Part shown: one piece after another, positions 1 through 12,800 of the stretch | Numbering within the stretch: the stretch's first letter is position 1 | Layout of the letters: every line of letters starts with the position of its first letter | Source of the DNA: Campylorhamphus procurvoides | Lineage: Eukaryota; Chordata; Aves; Passeriformes; Dendrocolaptidae | Direction: 5' to 3' | Length of the DNA stretch: 64,000 nt | Assembly: GCA_013396655.1 (NCBI GenBank) | Contig: WBMV01004777.1 | Location: 469,128-533,127 of the forward strand | Made by a program: the position numbers and the translations under genes | The notes under the pieces: generated by a model | The model's input: only the letters and a program-made list of their open reading frames with translations | Databases searched by the model: none | Told to the model about the DNA's origin: nothing

Positions 1-3000
1 CAGTTTCTGAGGCAGCACCAAGCGTCAAGTAATTCTATTTCTGTTAGTGGTTGTTTTTTTTTTCTGCAACCAGAAATATGCTTCCTTGTTTTTTTGTTTG
101 GTTGGTTTTGGTTTTTTAGTGTAAAGAAAATCAGGGACCTGGCAAGCTGGTGTTGGCCTGCTTTTAAGCACATCTCTTAAAAAAATACCTGCTTTTGTAA
201 GCACAGAAAATTTTGTGAATGTTATGTGGGGGTATAATTGCTTTACCCTTCAAGATTAGTAATTCTGCAGAAATACCTTTGATATGGTGGTTGCTTATTG
301 TAACCACCTTTTCATCTTGTCAAAATGAGATATCAAAATGTGACATCCCTACAGACTTGACATCAGTGGCCTCAATGTTGTTCAGGTAACACAGTCTATT
401 TTTTCTTCTTTTTTTTTTTTTTTTTGCTTTCGAGCAACAGTCAATATTGAGGTTTTAAATTAATCTGTAATATTGCACTCTGTATCATGCAATGTTGTTT
501 GTCTTTTCAGGACTCGTATTAGTTGTTTCAATATTATTCCCATTATTAAGCAAGTATCAGTTCAACTTGCCAAGTGGTCTAAAGCTAGAACATGCCAAAT
601 TAGCTATAGATAAGGTTGTTTAGTACTTGTTTTGCTCTTTCACAGGTTTATAGAAGTGCTGGAACAGAAACAGTTGTGAATTAAGGCTTACTATGGGGCA
701 GGGAAAAACCCTAGGAGGATTAGGAAGCCTGCAAAATAAAGCAGGTTTGACAGATACGGAGATGGGCAGCAGTTCCATGAAGAAGTCCCCTTCTTGCTTC
801 CAGTTTTTGACAGAAAGTCCCTTCAAGCCTAAACTCTGTTTCAAGGCTGTATGTTCTATCCATGTTTGGCTACAACTTTTAAGTTACAGTCAAAGCTTCT
901 TTAGTCTTCTGGCCTTTTGGATAGCAGAAGGTGGTGGTTCGATTTCTTCTCCATTGTTCTCCTGTGACGGTTGCCTTAGGAGCATGGGTCCCTGCTGTTC
1001 TGCTTTCACAAACCACAGAAAATGAAATTCAGATGATTTTGTTTCCTTGTTAGTGCTAGGGATTGATATATCATCAGCAAAACTTACTTTGCAGGTCTTT
1101 ACAAATACTGTAACTGTTAATTTTATAGTGCCTGTGAGACATGTTTCCAAATCCCATTTTACAGTTAGAGAAAGTTAAGCAAAGGTTCAGGAAATTGGCT
1201 GTGCTTGAACAATAACTTTTTGCAGCTGAGATGGTTAAATATCCTTTCATCTAGATATCCCAAGCTTTACAAGAGGTGATATGGGTGTTTCTACTGATGG
1301 ACATTCCCAGAGACCCCTGAAATCCAGTATGGTTCTGTCAAATAATTTTGGAAAAGAAACAAATACAGCCTCACCAAAATGTTAATCTGTCTGAGCTGAT
1401 TTTTCAAACAACAGGAGGTGACACTGAAGAGTGAAGTCAGTCTGCTGTTTTTCTTTATTTTCTTTTTTCCCCTCAGCACTGTCAACAGTATAGACACCTG
1501 GTGGATGTTTTCATCTCTGTAGGATGGTGCCAAATGTGGAATTTTGCTCTAGAAGTTTTTCCTGAGAAATAGCATTAATTCCAGGTGATATTTTTTATCA
1601 TTCTGTGCCCTCTGTTATTTGTGGTTTTATTATGAGAACCTCTCATTGCCTGTCACCTCCAGGAAGGCTGACTGTTTACTTCCAAAAGATTTAAATACTT
1701 CTATTAGCATTCTGATCCTTTGTCTTTGAATTGCCAAAAAGCAAATTAGAAGGACTTTTTATCTGAAATCTATACTTCAAGGGGGAAAATACCCCAAACA
1801 CTTTTGTGGCCAAAATGTTGGATTTCTAGAATGTGTTGATGAGAGCAAAGAAGGACCAAGTGCTACTTTCAGGTTAATTTTTTTAAAATTGGATAGGTTT
1901 TCTAGTCTCACACTAAAGAGTGTCAGAGGGTGATACATCCTGTAATCAGACCTCAGTGAATTGCTCAAACATCTCTCCAGGCTGTGCTATGGGTATTTGG
2001 CTTGATGTCAAGAAGCATTATTGTGGTGAAACTTCTGTAGGAAGTCTACAGTCCTGTGGCAGAGCCAATAAACAAACTAAAATCTCCTTGAAAGTAAAGG
2101 TTTTTGTATATTTCTTACCTTGAGTAATTTCAGCTTCTCTGACTGGAGTTCCATCTTGACAGTGCCATTTCCAGCATGGCTTGTACTTTCAGGACTGACA
2201 GTGCTTCTTGTATCTTTTCCTTGTCTGTGTGACAGGAATCTGAAGGAGAGACAGCAGTTTGACAGCACACCAGAGCTCACAAGTCTGCCTCCAGTGAGTC
2301 CTTTCCTTCTGACAACTGCTCCAATAGTTAGGAAATGTACGCTCATAGTATGGCAGATCGTGTATGTTTAGATTTTTTTTTTATTACTGTTTCTCTTCAG
2401 CCTCCTTCTCTGCCTTGATTTTCAAGTCTTATGCTTTTCTTATGTTCCCATTAGAAGGTAGAATGTCTTGTATAGGTCTACTATTCACACTCCTACTTCC
2501 AAAGAAGGAAAAGTTTGTGTCTGAGAGTCTTTAATATCAGCAGTGTATTCTGTAATCTTGGTTTCAGTTATATATACATGGTGCGTATATATATATACTC
2601 TTATATGTAAAAAATGTATGTGGTTATACATACTGTTATGCAGATCTTGATTTGTAAGGGCTTTTTTTTTACATCTCAGTACCTGTGACGTGTGGAATAT
2701 CCAAGAGTATTAGTCACATGGCATTCCTTCTGGCAAAGCCCTTAAGTCCAGTGAAGTGATACCTGATTTAAGAAGGCAGGGAGTTCATTTTTGATCCTGT
2801 CTAGATGATTGCTTGGGACAAGGTAGGTCATGGCAGTAAGTGAACCTGTATTTCCCAGTGTTTCTGAATTTCTTCTACTTGATGAGCAAGGAGAAATACA
2901 GTACTTCTTGTGTCCCCTAGAAATGTGTGCTTAGAACACATTTTGTAGGGGTCTTGTCTTAATGAGTGAAAAATTTGGGATCATATTTTCCTTAAAGAAA

Positions 3001-6000
3001 TGCAGACATTCAGGAATAGACAGTGAGTTTAATTTTTATTTTTTTTTTAATGGCAGCAAGACTGGGGAAGAGAAAGTGTTTGAGTGGTGTTGCACAAAGG
3101 CCCAAAGAATACACCTTAGCAGGTCTCCAGAGGTTTTTATCTGTAGCCAGGAGTATCAAAAAAATGTGGACAATACTATGCTATCTGTAGGGAAGAAAAG
3201 ATGGGTAGAACATTTCCATGACAACCATCACAGATTTTCACCAGAAGTAGCATTAATTTTGACAATGCAGAAACGATCCAGGGTTTGGTATTTGCTGCAT
3301 GGGTGAACTTAAAGTGACCCTTGAAAGACTTTCAGATAAGTCACAACAAAGCTGCTGAAGGCTGGTTAGACAATTCAGAGTTGGTCTGCTTGTGTGGCTC
3401 AGTCTGAGGGAAAGGCTGCATCTTGAAAAATGAAGGAGGAGATTTATAGCAAACAATAATTGGATGACTGTAACAACTAACACAGAGTTATGTTTTTACT
3501 CCTAAAAAGCCATTGTGTGCTCACACATTTGAATAGGTCTGAAGATGTTAGCAGTATGTGTGGACTGGATGGAATGCCTGATGGGGTCGTTGAATTTTTC
3601 ATCAGTAGTTGGGAAACCAGTAAAAGAATATTGAAGAAGTAATTGATTTGAAGATATATTCAGGACATAAGAGCTACTTTTAGAAAATAACTATGGATTT
3701 GATAGTTGCACCAGTTAGATAGGCAGGTATGTAAAATGATAACTGGCTATGTGCTTGGATTTTGTATATTTACTACCAGTGAGAAAATAAATTATTGAAC
3801 TCATCGCTAGTTGTACCAGTAACTACTCAGTGGTGAAGGGGCTATAATTTTTTCACCTTTAGTAAAAGCAATTCTTCCCAATCACTTGGTGGCAGGTATT
3901 TGTACTCCCAGGTAAAACACAATATAGTGTTTTCAAAGAATGTCAAGTGTACAGTTTTATCAGAAGAAAGGGTTAGTCAGCTGAGTAAGCTGTCTCAAAA
4001 GTCACAAATGAGCACAGCCAAAAGTTGCAGCTAAAGCTTGTAAAGGGTGTAAGAAGTAGAAGATCATTCTTGTGGAGCTGTTGGGTAGAGGCGTTGAGGT
4101 AAAATCAGAGAGAGAATTCAAGTAAATCCTGTGCCTGTGTTTTCAATAAATGAAACAATGATGGAAGGTGCAACAGGAGAGAGCTAATAGAGCTCTGGAA
4201 GGAGAATGGAAATTATTATCTTGAAGTCAGAAGCAAAATTAATCAGAAGAAAATTAATATGCAAGTTGGGACATGAGGGGAAACTAGTTCAATAACTAAC
4301 TACAGCAAGGAAGTTTACACTAAAGAAACTTATCTATGATTAAGTTGATGGTATCATTGATGTTTAAAAACAGTGGAACATTATATGGAGAGGCTACATA
4401 ATAGAAATTAGATGAAATTCAGTATTAAGTGATGAAGATGTTCCCTGTCAAGGATTTATTCAGATTAAGAATTTTTGGGGGTTGAAAGTGAAGGTGTGAA
4501 ATGACCACAGAAGTTTATCAAAGGAATTGTCCAAGTCCTGAAATCCCAAATAAAGGCAAATACAGTCTTGTGAGTTTGAGAAGACAGGTTTCAGACAAAA
4601 ATGGAGAATTACTAATAACATTATGGAAGGACTGAGATCTTGTCTGGGCTGTGGCATGTGCCTGTGTTTGTTCAGATGCAGAATGACTGGAGTGTCTGCA
4701 AAGCCATTTTCCTGTTAAGCATGTCCTTTTAGCTCATGGTTGTCCATCTGATGTATGAGTTGATCTTGCAAATTCTAAAATATATCAAATATTTAGTTTG
4801 AACTTCTTTTTGCAGTTAAAATCCAGGGCTTCTTCAGATAGTATGTATGTTTAAATATGCAGGTAATAGTTACTTAAACTAAGGGAAGAAAATGTAGTTG
4901 CCAAGCATATTGTAAGAAACACAAACACTTCACGCTCAAACACATAAAAAGAGGAAGAAAGGGGTCTTAAAGCTGTTAAGAATGATGTAGGGAACTTCTG
5001 GCATGCTGAGATTTATCTTTTTGTAGTACCTATATTAAAAAAAAAGGTAATTTCAGGAAGAGCCTTTTCAGCAAAATTAGGCTGCTGGATTACTTTCCTA
5101 TATGCTCAGGTTATGTTGCATTTGTTTTCGTGAACTGCGACTGACTGATAAATCAGTATGATAGTTTTGCATCTCTGAACAGTTTTTAAATCTCAGTTGT
5201 CAGAATACAGCAACTCTTGGAATGATCCTCAAAATATTTTCTGTGAAAGCAAGTTCTGATCATCAGAATTCTTAAAAATGGTTGTCAGGTAGCAGCAACT
5301 TAAAAAGAGGCTCTAACAAGAAGAATATTCAAGTATCCTCTTTATTTTTTTATTCTCTTAAAACTCTCTGTGCTAACTGAAAGAAGAGAGTAGACTCAAT
5401 TATACATTTGATGTATTTTTAATAGGAAACCTAACCTGTTGAGAGTCTGTACACACTTGTGTTGCTACATTTTAAAGTAAAAAGTGTACAGGAGATCATT
5501 TATCATCTGGTGATGCTGGGCTTACAGAATTTGGGGGAGATAACATATTTAATACAACACATTAGGTCATTTGAAAGAGAGCTTTAAAGGCCATGTAGAG
5601 TAACTTTATACATAGTGTAGCCCCCTAAATGTTGTGTTACAGATATTTACAATGTTTTGAGGATTCTGCATCTCTGTGAAGATGCAGGAAAATCATGACA
5701 TATTGAAAATTTGATTCCCAACCTCTTTTGGATTTAAAGGGGTGACGTAAGGAAAGAAGTAGTAGCAGAATGGAACACTAAGAGTAGAAACCTGATTCCC
5801 AGCCCTTTGATTTCAGGGAGACATGTTCTTTCCAAACAGTTTCATACCTACTGTTTCATGCTAAGTAACTCCGGAGTGTGATGTTGTACATGTGAAAATC
5901 ATCATGGGTAGTTACAGATGCTGATCCACTGAGTTACGTAAGACAGATGGTACTTGGAAAGCACAGGCTGAAAAAAGGCCCCTCTACATAAACAGTGGCA

Positions 6001-6666
6001 GGATTAGAGACTGGGGGTGGGGAGGAGGGGAACAATAGCACTGCTTTCTTTGCAGAACTGAGCATTTTCACAATGGTTAAATCATCCCTGCCTAAATTTT
6101 TTCTTTTCATTTCAATTTCCTTGTAGGCCTTGTCTGGATAGAAAGAACACAGGGTTTCTTCAACAGAGTTTTGTTAAATTTACTTAAAGTGCGTGTTTGG
6201 AGTGCCAAAAAATAGCCCCTGTACTGACTTGCAAAGTAAATTAAGCTAAAGAGCAGCTAAGACAACTTTACTTCTGAGTGAAGACAGGGGTATGTAATTA
6301 GTTTGGCTAATTCTCTGTGTGGAGAAATACTAAAATTTATTAGTGCAGTTTTCTTTTTAGCCCAGGCTGTATAGTTTGCCTTATAGATCTCAGTTCTTTC
6401 TTTAAAAAAGATTTCACTTATTCTCTGCAGCTTCTGAGAATAAAATACAAGTTTGTTGGATTAATGTAAAGAACTGGCACACCAAAGTGACAATTCTGTG
6501 AAGTTTTGCTTTACACCTTCTAAATTGTTGGAAGTTAGGTGATAGGGGGGTAGTGACTGGAAATTTGTGGCTATAGAGTTTAAGGAGGTGAGACAATATA
6601 AAGTGATGTGAGTGATGTGTTGTAGAGTAATTCTTTCTGACTTCTCTTTTTAATTGTACTGTGAAG
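1..6666 (+). other. KPNA1: KPNA1 5' intron (intron 1, partial)
   Basis: AT-rich, T-tract-rich sequence ending in the acceptor of the first coding exon. There is no CpG-rich stretch, so the promoter and noncoding exon 1 are presumably upstream of the window. A short TA/TG-rich patch lies at about 2570-2640 and a T run at about 408-425. Open frames of up to 114 codons (for example 2962-3306) show no recognisable domain and look like chance. I recognised no repeat family with confidence. Confidence 0.75.
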
Positions 6667-6800
6667 GAATCATGACGACCTCAGGAAAGGAGAATTTCCG
6701 ACTGAAGAGCTACAAGAACAAATCTCTGAACCCTGATGAGATGCGTCGCAGGCGGGAGGAAGAGGGTCTTCAGCTGCGGAAGCAAAAGAGAGAGGAACAG
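6667..6800 (+). CDS. KPNA1: KPNA1 exon 2 (start codon; residues 1-43, IBB domain)
   Basis: The ATG is at 6672, five bases after the probable acceptor (tgaag|gaatc), and the donor is cag|gtaagg at 6801. It encodes MTTSGKENF..., then the arginine/lysine-rich IBB core with [19 protein letters not shown]. The IBB binds importin beta and, when free, folds back on the NLS groove as an autoinhibitor. The exon ends in phase 0. The exact 5' edge of the exon is inferred from the splice consensus; the coding part is certain. Confidence 0.96.
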
Positions 6801-9800
6801 GTAAGGCAGGGCAGTTGCAGTGACTGTGACCAGTCTTTAAACGGTCTTGTCTTGCATTGTCTCTGGCTTCTCCTTCTCCCAGACCCCTTAGTTGTTCCTG
6901 CCCTCCAAATTCATATATAATGTGTCTGAAATCAGCATCGCTGGCAGACTTTACTGCCTCTTCTGCAGGCTCTATGAGACTTAGAGTGACTGCTCCTCAT
7001 TCACTCAAGTGCGACGTTGGCCAGAGCAGCTTAGAGGTTCAACAAAACTGTCTGACTGAAGGTGGTTGAGGAACTCCTGTTTTGTTCTTTCTTTCTTTTC
7101 CTGTGAGTTGGTGGCGCTAATCTGTGTTCAAGGAGTGGTAAGCTGAGATGAAATGGAAGGAAACACTGCAGGTAGAATGATGAGAAGGTATGACCAAGTC
7201 CTTAGGAGTTGCAGTAATGATGTTCCTGGGGGAAGAAATAGTTCATTGACCTGATTCTTCTTAGGTTGTCTTGAAGTGTCAATTTTTTTGTTTGGTGGTT
7301 TTTTTTATTTTGTTTTTCAGCTGAACAACATCACAAAAACAACCCCAGGCCCCTGAATTTCCTTATAACTTGTGAATGTGTAAATTCTGGTTTAAGGTTG
7401 TATTTTAGCACATTTGTTGAGCTTGAGTGGGCACATCATACAGTAACTTAGTAGGAAAAGCATTCAGTAAGAATTCAGCCTGTCACTGACCTAGAGTTGC
7501 TGTAGACTTAGCAGTTTTGCATACCATGTCCTCTGTCTTTTCTGGAGAAAAGACTAACAGTAAATATGTGTTAGGGCTGTGCCTTACCTGTCTGCAGTGG
7601 TGCAAATCTGACATGGCTCAATGATGGAGTCTTGTTTCCTGACCTCAACAGGCAAAGCAGCACCCTCAAAGCCGATCCTATGTGTGGTCATTTTCCAAAG
7701 CCTTCTTTGCCATTGTAACTCACTTATCAGAACCTCTGCAGGTGTTCTGTGAAGATCTGTAACACACAGCAATTCATCAGGTCTTTGAGCCCCAGCATCC
7801 TCTGCAGAAAAGCAGTTGTCTGAAAGCTGGAGATAGCTTGTGGATGGTAAAGAAGAGAAGGGAACATTAGTGAAAGTTTTCCAGAAATGGTAGGAGCCAA
7901 TCTTTTAGCACATTTCTGTTTTCATTTACCCCGTGGCTAAACTTTCTTCATGTACTGTCAGGTAAAGTCTTGTAAGCCAGCATATTAGCTTGTTTCAGGT
8001 AATAGCATGTCATTTTTATTGCAGCCTAACATGACATGCTCTGTATATATTTGCTGGGTATTAAATACTTTCTCTCTTTAGTTGTTTAAACGCCGAAATG
8101 TTGCAACGGCTGAGGAAGAAGCGGAAGAGGAAGTGATGTCAGATGGTGGCTTCCATGAGGCTCAGATGAACAACATGGAGATGACTTCTGTAAGTGATAA
8201 GAAAGGAATACAGTCTTTATTGAAACTGGGCCGGTCTGTTGTGCAGTGATTTGGGGGAATGGAATTCCAGAAGAATGTGGAAAATGCATTCAAAGAGCTG
8301 ATGAACAACTCTGAAACACCTGAGTGAACTACCCTGAAACAGAATCCATGAGAGAAAAATGTTACGGATAGAGTGAGTGGTTTTCAGAGGATATATGCTC
8401 AAGAAAATGAAATAAAATGTCACTGTCCTGGCAGGCTGATTACTGCCTTTTTCTGGTGGGTTATTTTATCAACTGTTGCCCGGAGTTGTTGGGGTTTCTT
8501 TAGTCTGAAATGTATAGCGTTTGAAACATGAACATACAAATCAGACAGTGTGTTATGAAGTTCAGAAGGGGCTCAGTGGAAATCTTTCTTAGCAGATGTT
8601 CAAGTGGTATCACTTCTAGCCAAGGTGTTGGAAGCACAGCTAGACCTGATGTATCTGGCTGCGTGAGGCTATAAACTCCTTTCCAAGCTAGGAAAAGCTT
8701 TTAGTGAAAATTAGGCTGTTTTGCATTCTCCCTGTTTGTTTAGCACTGTCCTCTCCCTGAAAAGAAGGATAGTAAGGGTTTCAGGCTGTAACAGAGAGGT
8801 TTGACGGAAGAACAGTCCTCATTTAAAAGTTTTACCCCTGATCTTCACACTGTCTATATTGAGACTGTGCAAGTAATATTTCCATAGAAATCAGGCTGGG
8901 ATTTGTATTCTGTTGGTGATTATGTGAGCCTTGAAAATTATTGAGAAACAGAAAAATGTTTATAAAGAATGTGGAAGTTCACTAATAGAATATGTAATTT
9001 TACTCTTGAAGATAGTCCTCAAATATCAGACAATTCCTAAATACCATTAATGATTTGTGTGGAAGCTTATATAGATAGTAAAAAGTAAGGAAACGATTCT
9101 GCTTTATTGAGATATTGTCATACAGTTTGCTGTGTTAAATATAATTAATTTCAGGCTCTTAACAGTTGGAGCTGTTAGCTGTTACAGGCCAAACTTAAGT
9201 ATTTTCAGCTCTGTAATCTGTCTCCATGTCTAAAGGTTGGGATCAGATGGGTTGGAGGAATTTAGATTAGAAGTGGAAGTAAAAAACCTGACTTTTCTTA
9301 TGCTTCTTTATGTAGATACACATGTGTGGTAAACAGAATGTCACATTTTACTTGGCATAAGAAGGGTTGCTGATTTAATTAGCCATATTATTTGAAACCA
9401 TTAGTATTATGGAAAATTTAATACTCTTACTTGATAATGGTGACAAGCATTAGGTTTGGCAACTCTTCTAGAAATGACAGTTCCTGTACGTTTAGGTGTA
9501 AGAGAATAAGTCAAAATGTACATGTTACAGAAATCTAAACAATAGCACAATCAAAGTGGTGCTCTTGCATAAGAGTAATTGCTATTCCAATTTAAACTTA
9601 CCTTTTATTGAAGCTGACAGTTTTGCGTTTATTTTAGAGGAGGGGAAAGAATACCAGTGAAAGATCCTGGAGAGTAATTTTCTTGCTGTATCTTGAGTAA
9701 AATTTGGATTTTGGCTTCCAGTAAAAGTGAGGTTGCACTTGAAATTATGCTGCTTATGTAGATGTATGTGTATGATGATTCTTTTGTTGTCTATAATGGT

Positions 9801-12800
9801 CTTACCCAGGTTTTTACCCAATAGGAGATTAACTTGATACTGGTTTAGCAAATTTAACCTGTTCACTACTAATCCCAGATTTTTTCCCCTTTTGCTCTCT
9901 TATCACTGTCATTCTGTTTCCTGATATGAATCCTAGAGTGCAGTCATCACCTCTGATATGATTGAGATGATTTTCTCCAATAGTCCAGAACAGCAGCTTT
10001 CAGCCACCCAGAAGTTCCGAAAGCTCCTTTCTAAAGGTGAGGAAATTACATGGAGAAAAATGTAGCAGGGAGACTTCTATATGTTTTTACTTTGACAGCA
10101 ATAAATATTGGGTTTCACTGATATTTCTGAGTCAAGCTCTGCTTTACAAAATGTCAGCTAATGTATGTAATAGTCATTTCTTGTCTTGAAATCTGTACTT
10201 AGTGTTGCAGATGTAATATCTCCTCTTGAATGTAAGTTTAAATGTTGTAGGCAATGTCTTTGTGACTCAAATATGCTGATAGACTGAAGTTCCTCTGCAC
10301 GTGTGCAGGCCAGACAGCACAGAACTGCTGCTGTGAAGTTGGTCTGCCTAAATTACTGAGCGCATTAGTGTTTTGAATCATGTTACCTCATTACCTCAAA
10401 ATTCAGAGTGGAATTTTCTTGTGTTGACAGATAGGAATCCATTGCCTTTTAGTGAATTATTGTAGAAAAAGAACACACTCTCAGGAAAGAGTTAGTATTT
10501 TATTGGATATTATTATGATGCAGTAATTTGAGAATTTCCCTACAAAGAAATGAATGTATCTAACTTTACTTTTTATTTTAAACAGAACCAAATCCCCCAA
10601 TAGATGAAGTCATAAGCACACAAGGAGTGGTGGCCAGGTTTGTGGAGTTCCTCAAACGAAAAGAAAACTGTACATTACAGGTATACAAATATAAATATAT
10701 CTGTCTTCCTAGATTAGGAAGGCATTTAGTGATGCAAATTAGAAAAAAAAATTGTTTAGCTATATTTCCCCTCTTTCTTCACTATGTTAAAAATGCTGTT
10801 TTATCTTAAGAGTTTCTAGCAAGACCTCTGGGGACAGGAGAGAGAGAGGTCTGAGATGCATTGAGTGATGGACAGGATGGGGTCTGCACACTTTAACAAA
10901 AACAGAGCTTGAAATTTGGAACCCAGCAGCTGAAAAGCTGTTAAGCTAAACTTCAATGTTTGTCTTTTTTGTGTTAATTGAAGACAGTTTTAAATCTTTT
11001 GAATTATGACTTAGAGTTTTGATTACTTAAAAAAGATTTAGAATTACTATCTGTAATGATAAACATAGACATTTTGAAACTTACTGTGGTTTATAAAACT
11101 GAATTGCATCTGCTTCAAAGGTGGCTAGTTTTTCTTAGACATTTGTCTCATTTCCAGCTGTCCTCTTTTCTGGTCAGTTATTCTGGGCTAGTAGAAAATG
11201 AAGGAAAATGAATCATCTAGTAAAAGGAAAAAATATGTTAACATGTTACTATTAAATACAATGTATAGGTTAGAATCAAAGTTCTTTCAAAATCCATAAG
11301 GCAGCAGGTTTGTTAATGTCATGTGAAATTCAAATTTTGTGGAGATATACAGAAAATTGGTAGTTTTCTTAGACATTAGAGAAATCGTTTATGGGTATTA
11401 CCTTTCAAATTGATATCCATGGAACTCCAGAGGTCTGTTAGCTACCTTTGAGTTCTGTGGACAGTAAGTAAGAGTATGTATCAGATCTAAACTTGAAGGT
11501 TTGCAACTTCAGTGGAGAATTTGTAGGCTATCTAATATAAAAAACATAGAATGCCTTCTATTAGGCAGATAAATGGAAGCAATTCTTGTGGCCTTATTGG
11601 TGTAACATGTATTGATTTTTACATGGAGATAGGAAAATTCAGTCAAAGTGGAAACTTGCAAGCTTGTCCTGAAGGATTTGTAAGAAAGTAGTGAAAATAT
11701 AAGCCTGAATATATTGCTCTTGATATTCTGTTCTACCTGGGTAATTTTCCTTCATCTTGCCTAATCTCTCTGCCTGCTTGGCAGTTCAGGGTCTGCATGT
11801 AGAATTTTTGCTGTGATAAATTAGGAAGTTCCTCTTGACCTTACTTTTTAATATTTGATTTCACTCTGTCAGTGTTTCCAAAAGTATTCTTTGGGCTTTT
11901 CATTCTAGGCATTCCTAACTGTAGCCTAGCTGTAGAAGGAAAGGATTTTCGACTCATTCTTCTTGAATATGGAAACTTCTGTGTTTGTTTTTCTTCTTTG
12001 TTCTTTGTTGTCAATGGAATATCCTGTAAAAACTAGGCTTCTACTATTAGTAGTTGGAAGGCCTAATTTATTAGAGATTTCTCTGTCCTGTTTTCACTCA
12101 AAGTGAATTCAAGACTTGAAAAAGCTCCCCTCCTCTCTATGGTCACTTACACGATACAGGGGCAAATACATTTGACTCATGTGCAAAATCCTTTTGTGAT
12201 GCAGTTTATACGTCCTGGAGTGTCAGGTGTCCACAGAGGAGAGGGAGGAACTGTCACTCACTAACCTTTGTGTGATTTTCACTGGAGACAGTGTGAGTCT
12301 CCAGGTTGTGAACACTTCAAGCTGGTAGAACAAGGGCAAGTTAAATATGAGTAAGAAACCTCTGTGGTTGAAAGATGACTAATAGTTGTGTTACACTATC
12401 TCAAAACACTGAATACTCACTTCAGGGAAAGTAAAATTACACGGAAGCAAGTACGTTTCATGTTGGGCTTAAGCTTTGGCCTGAGTGTTTTGGTTCTAGT
12501 TCATTAGTGATGGGTCTTGCTGTTCTGACATTTTGTTTTTTGCTTTATTTTGCAACCCATTCTTTTTGTGTATTACAGTCATGTATTTTGGAATTGTTTA
12601 TTCTGATCACATCTTACTAGATGATAATTTCTTCTTTAGCTGATCAGGAGAGCATGATTAATCGTATTTTCAAAACCAAGTCTTTAATAACACTTAAAAA
12701 TGAAAAGCCTTACAAGTCTAGGCTTAATTTGTGAGTTACCATTTCAGATCTGTTTCAGAATTTGGTGCATCTCTTTAGCAGGAGATGAAACCCTAAATAT

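Noticed and set aside
7280..7330. Acceptor-like ttttgtttttcag in KPNA1 intron 2
   Set aside because: The sequence after it has no conserved coding and no matching donor in frame; exon 3 joins exon 2 directly in phase.
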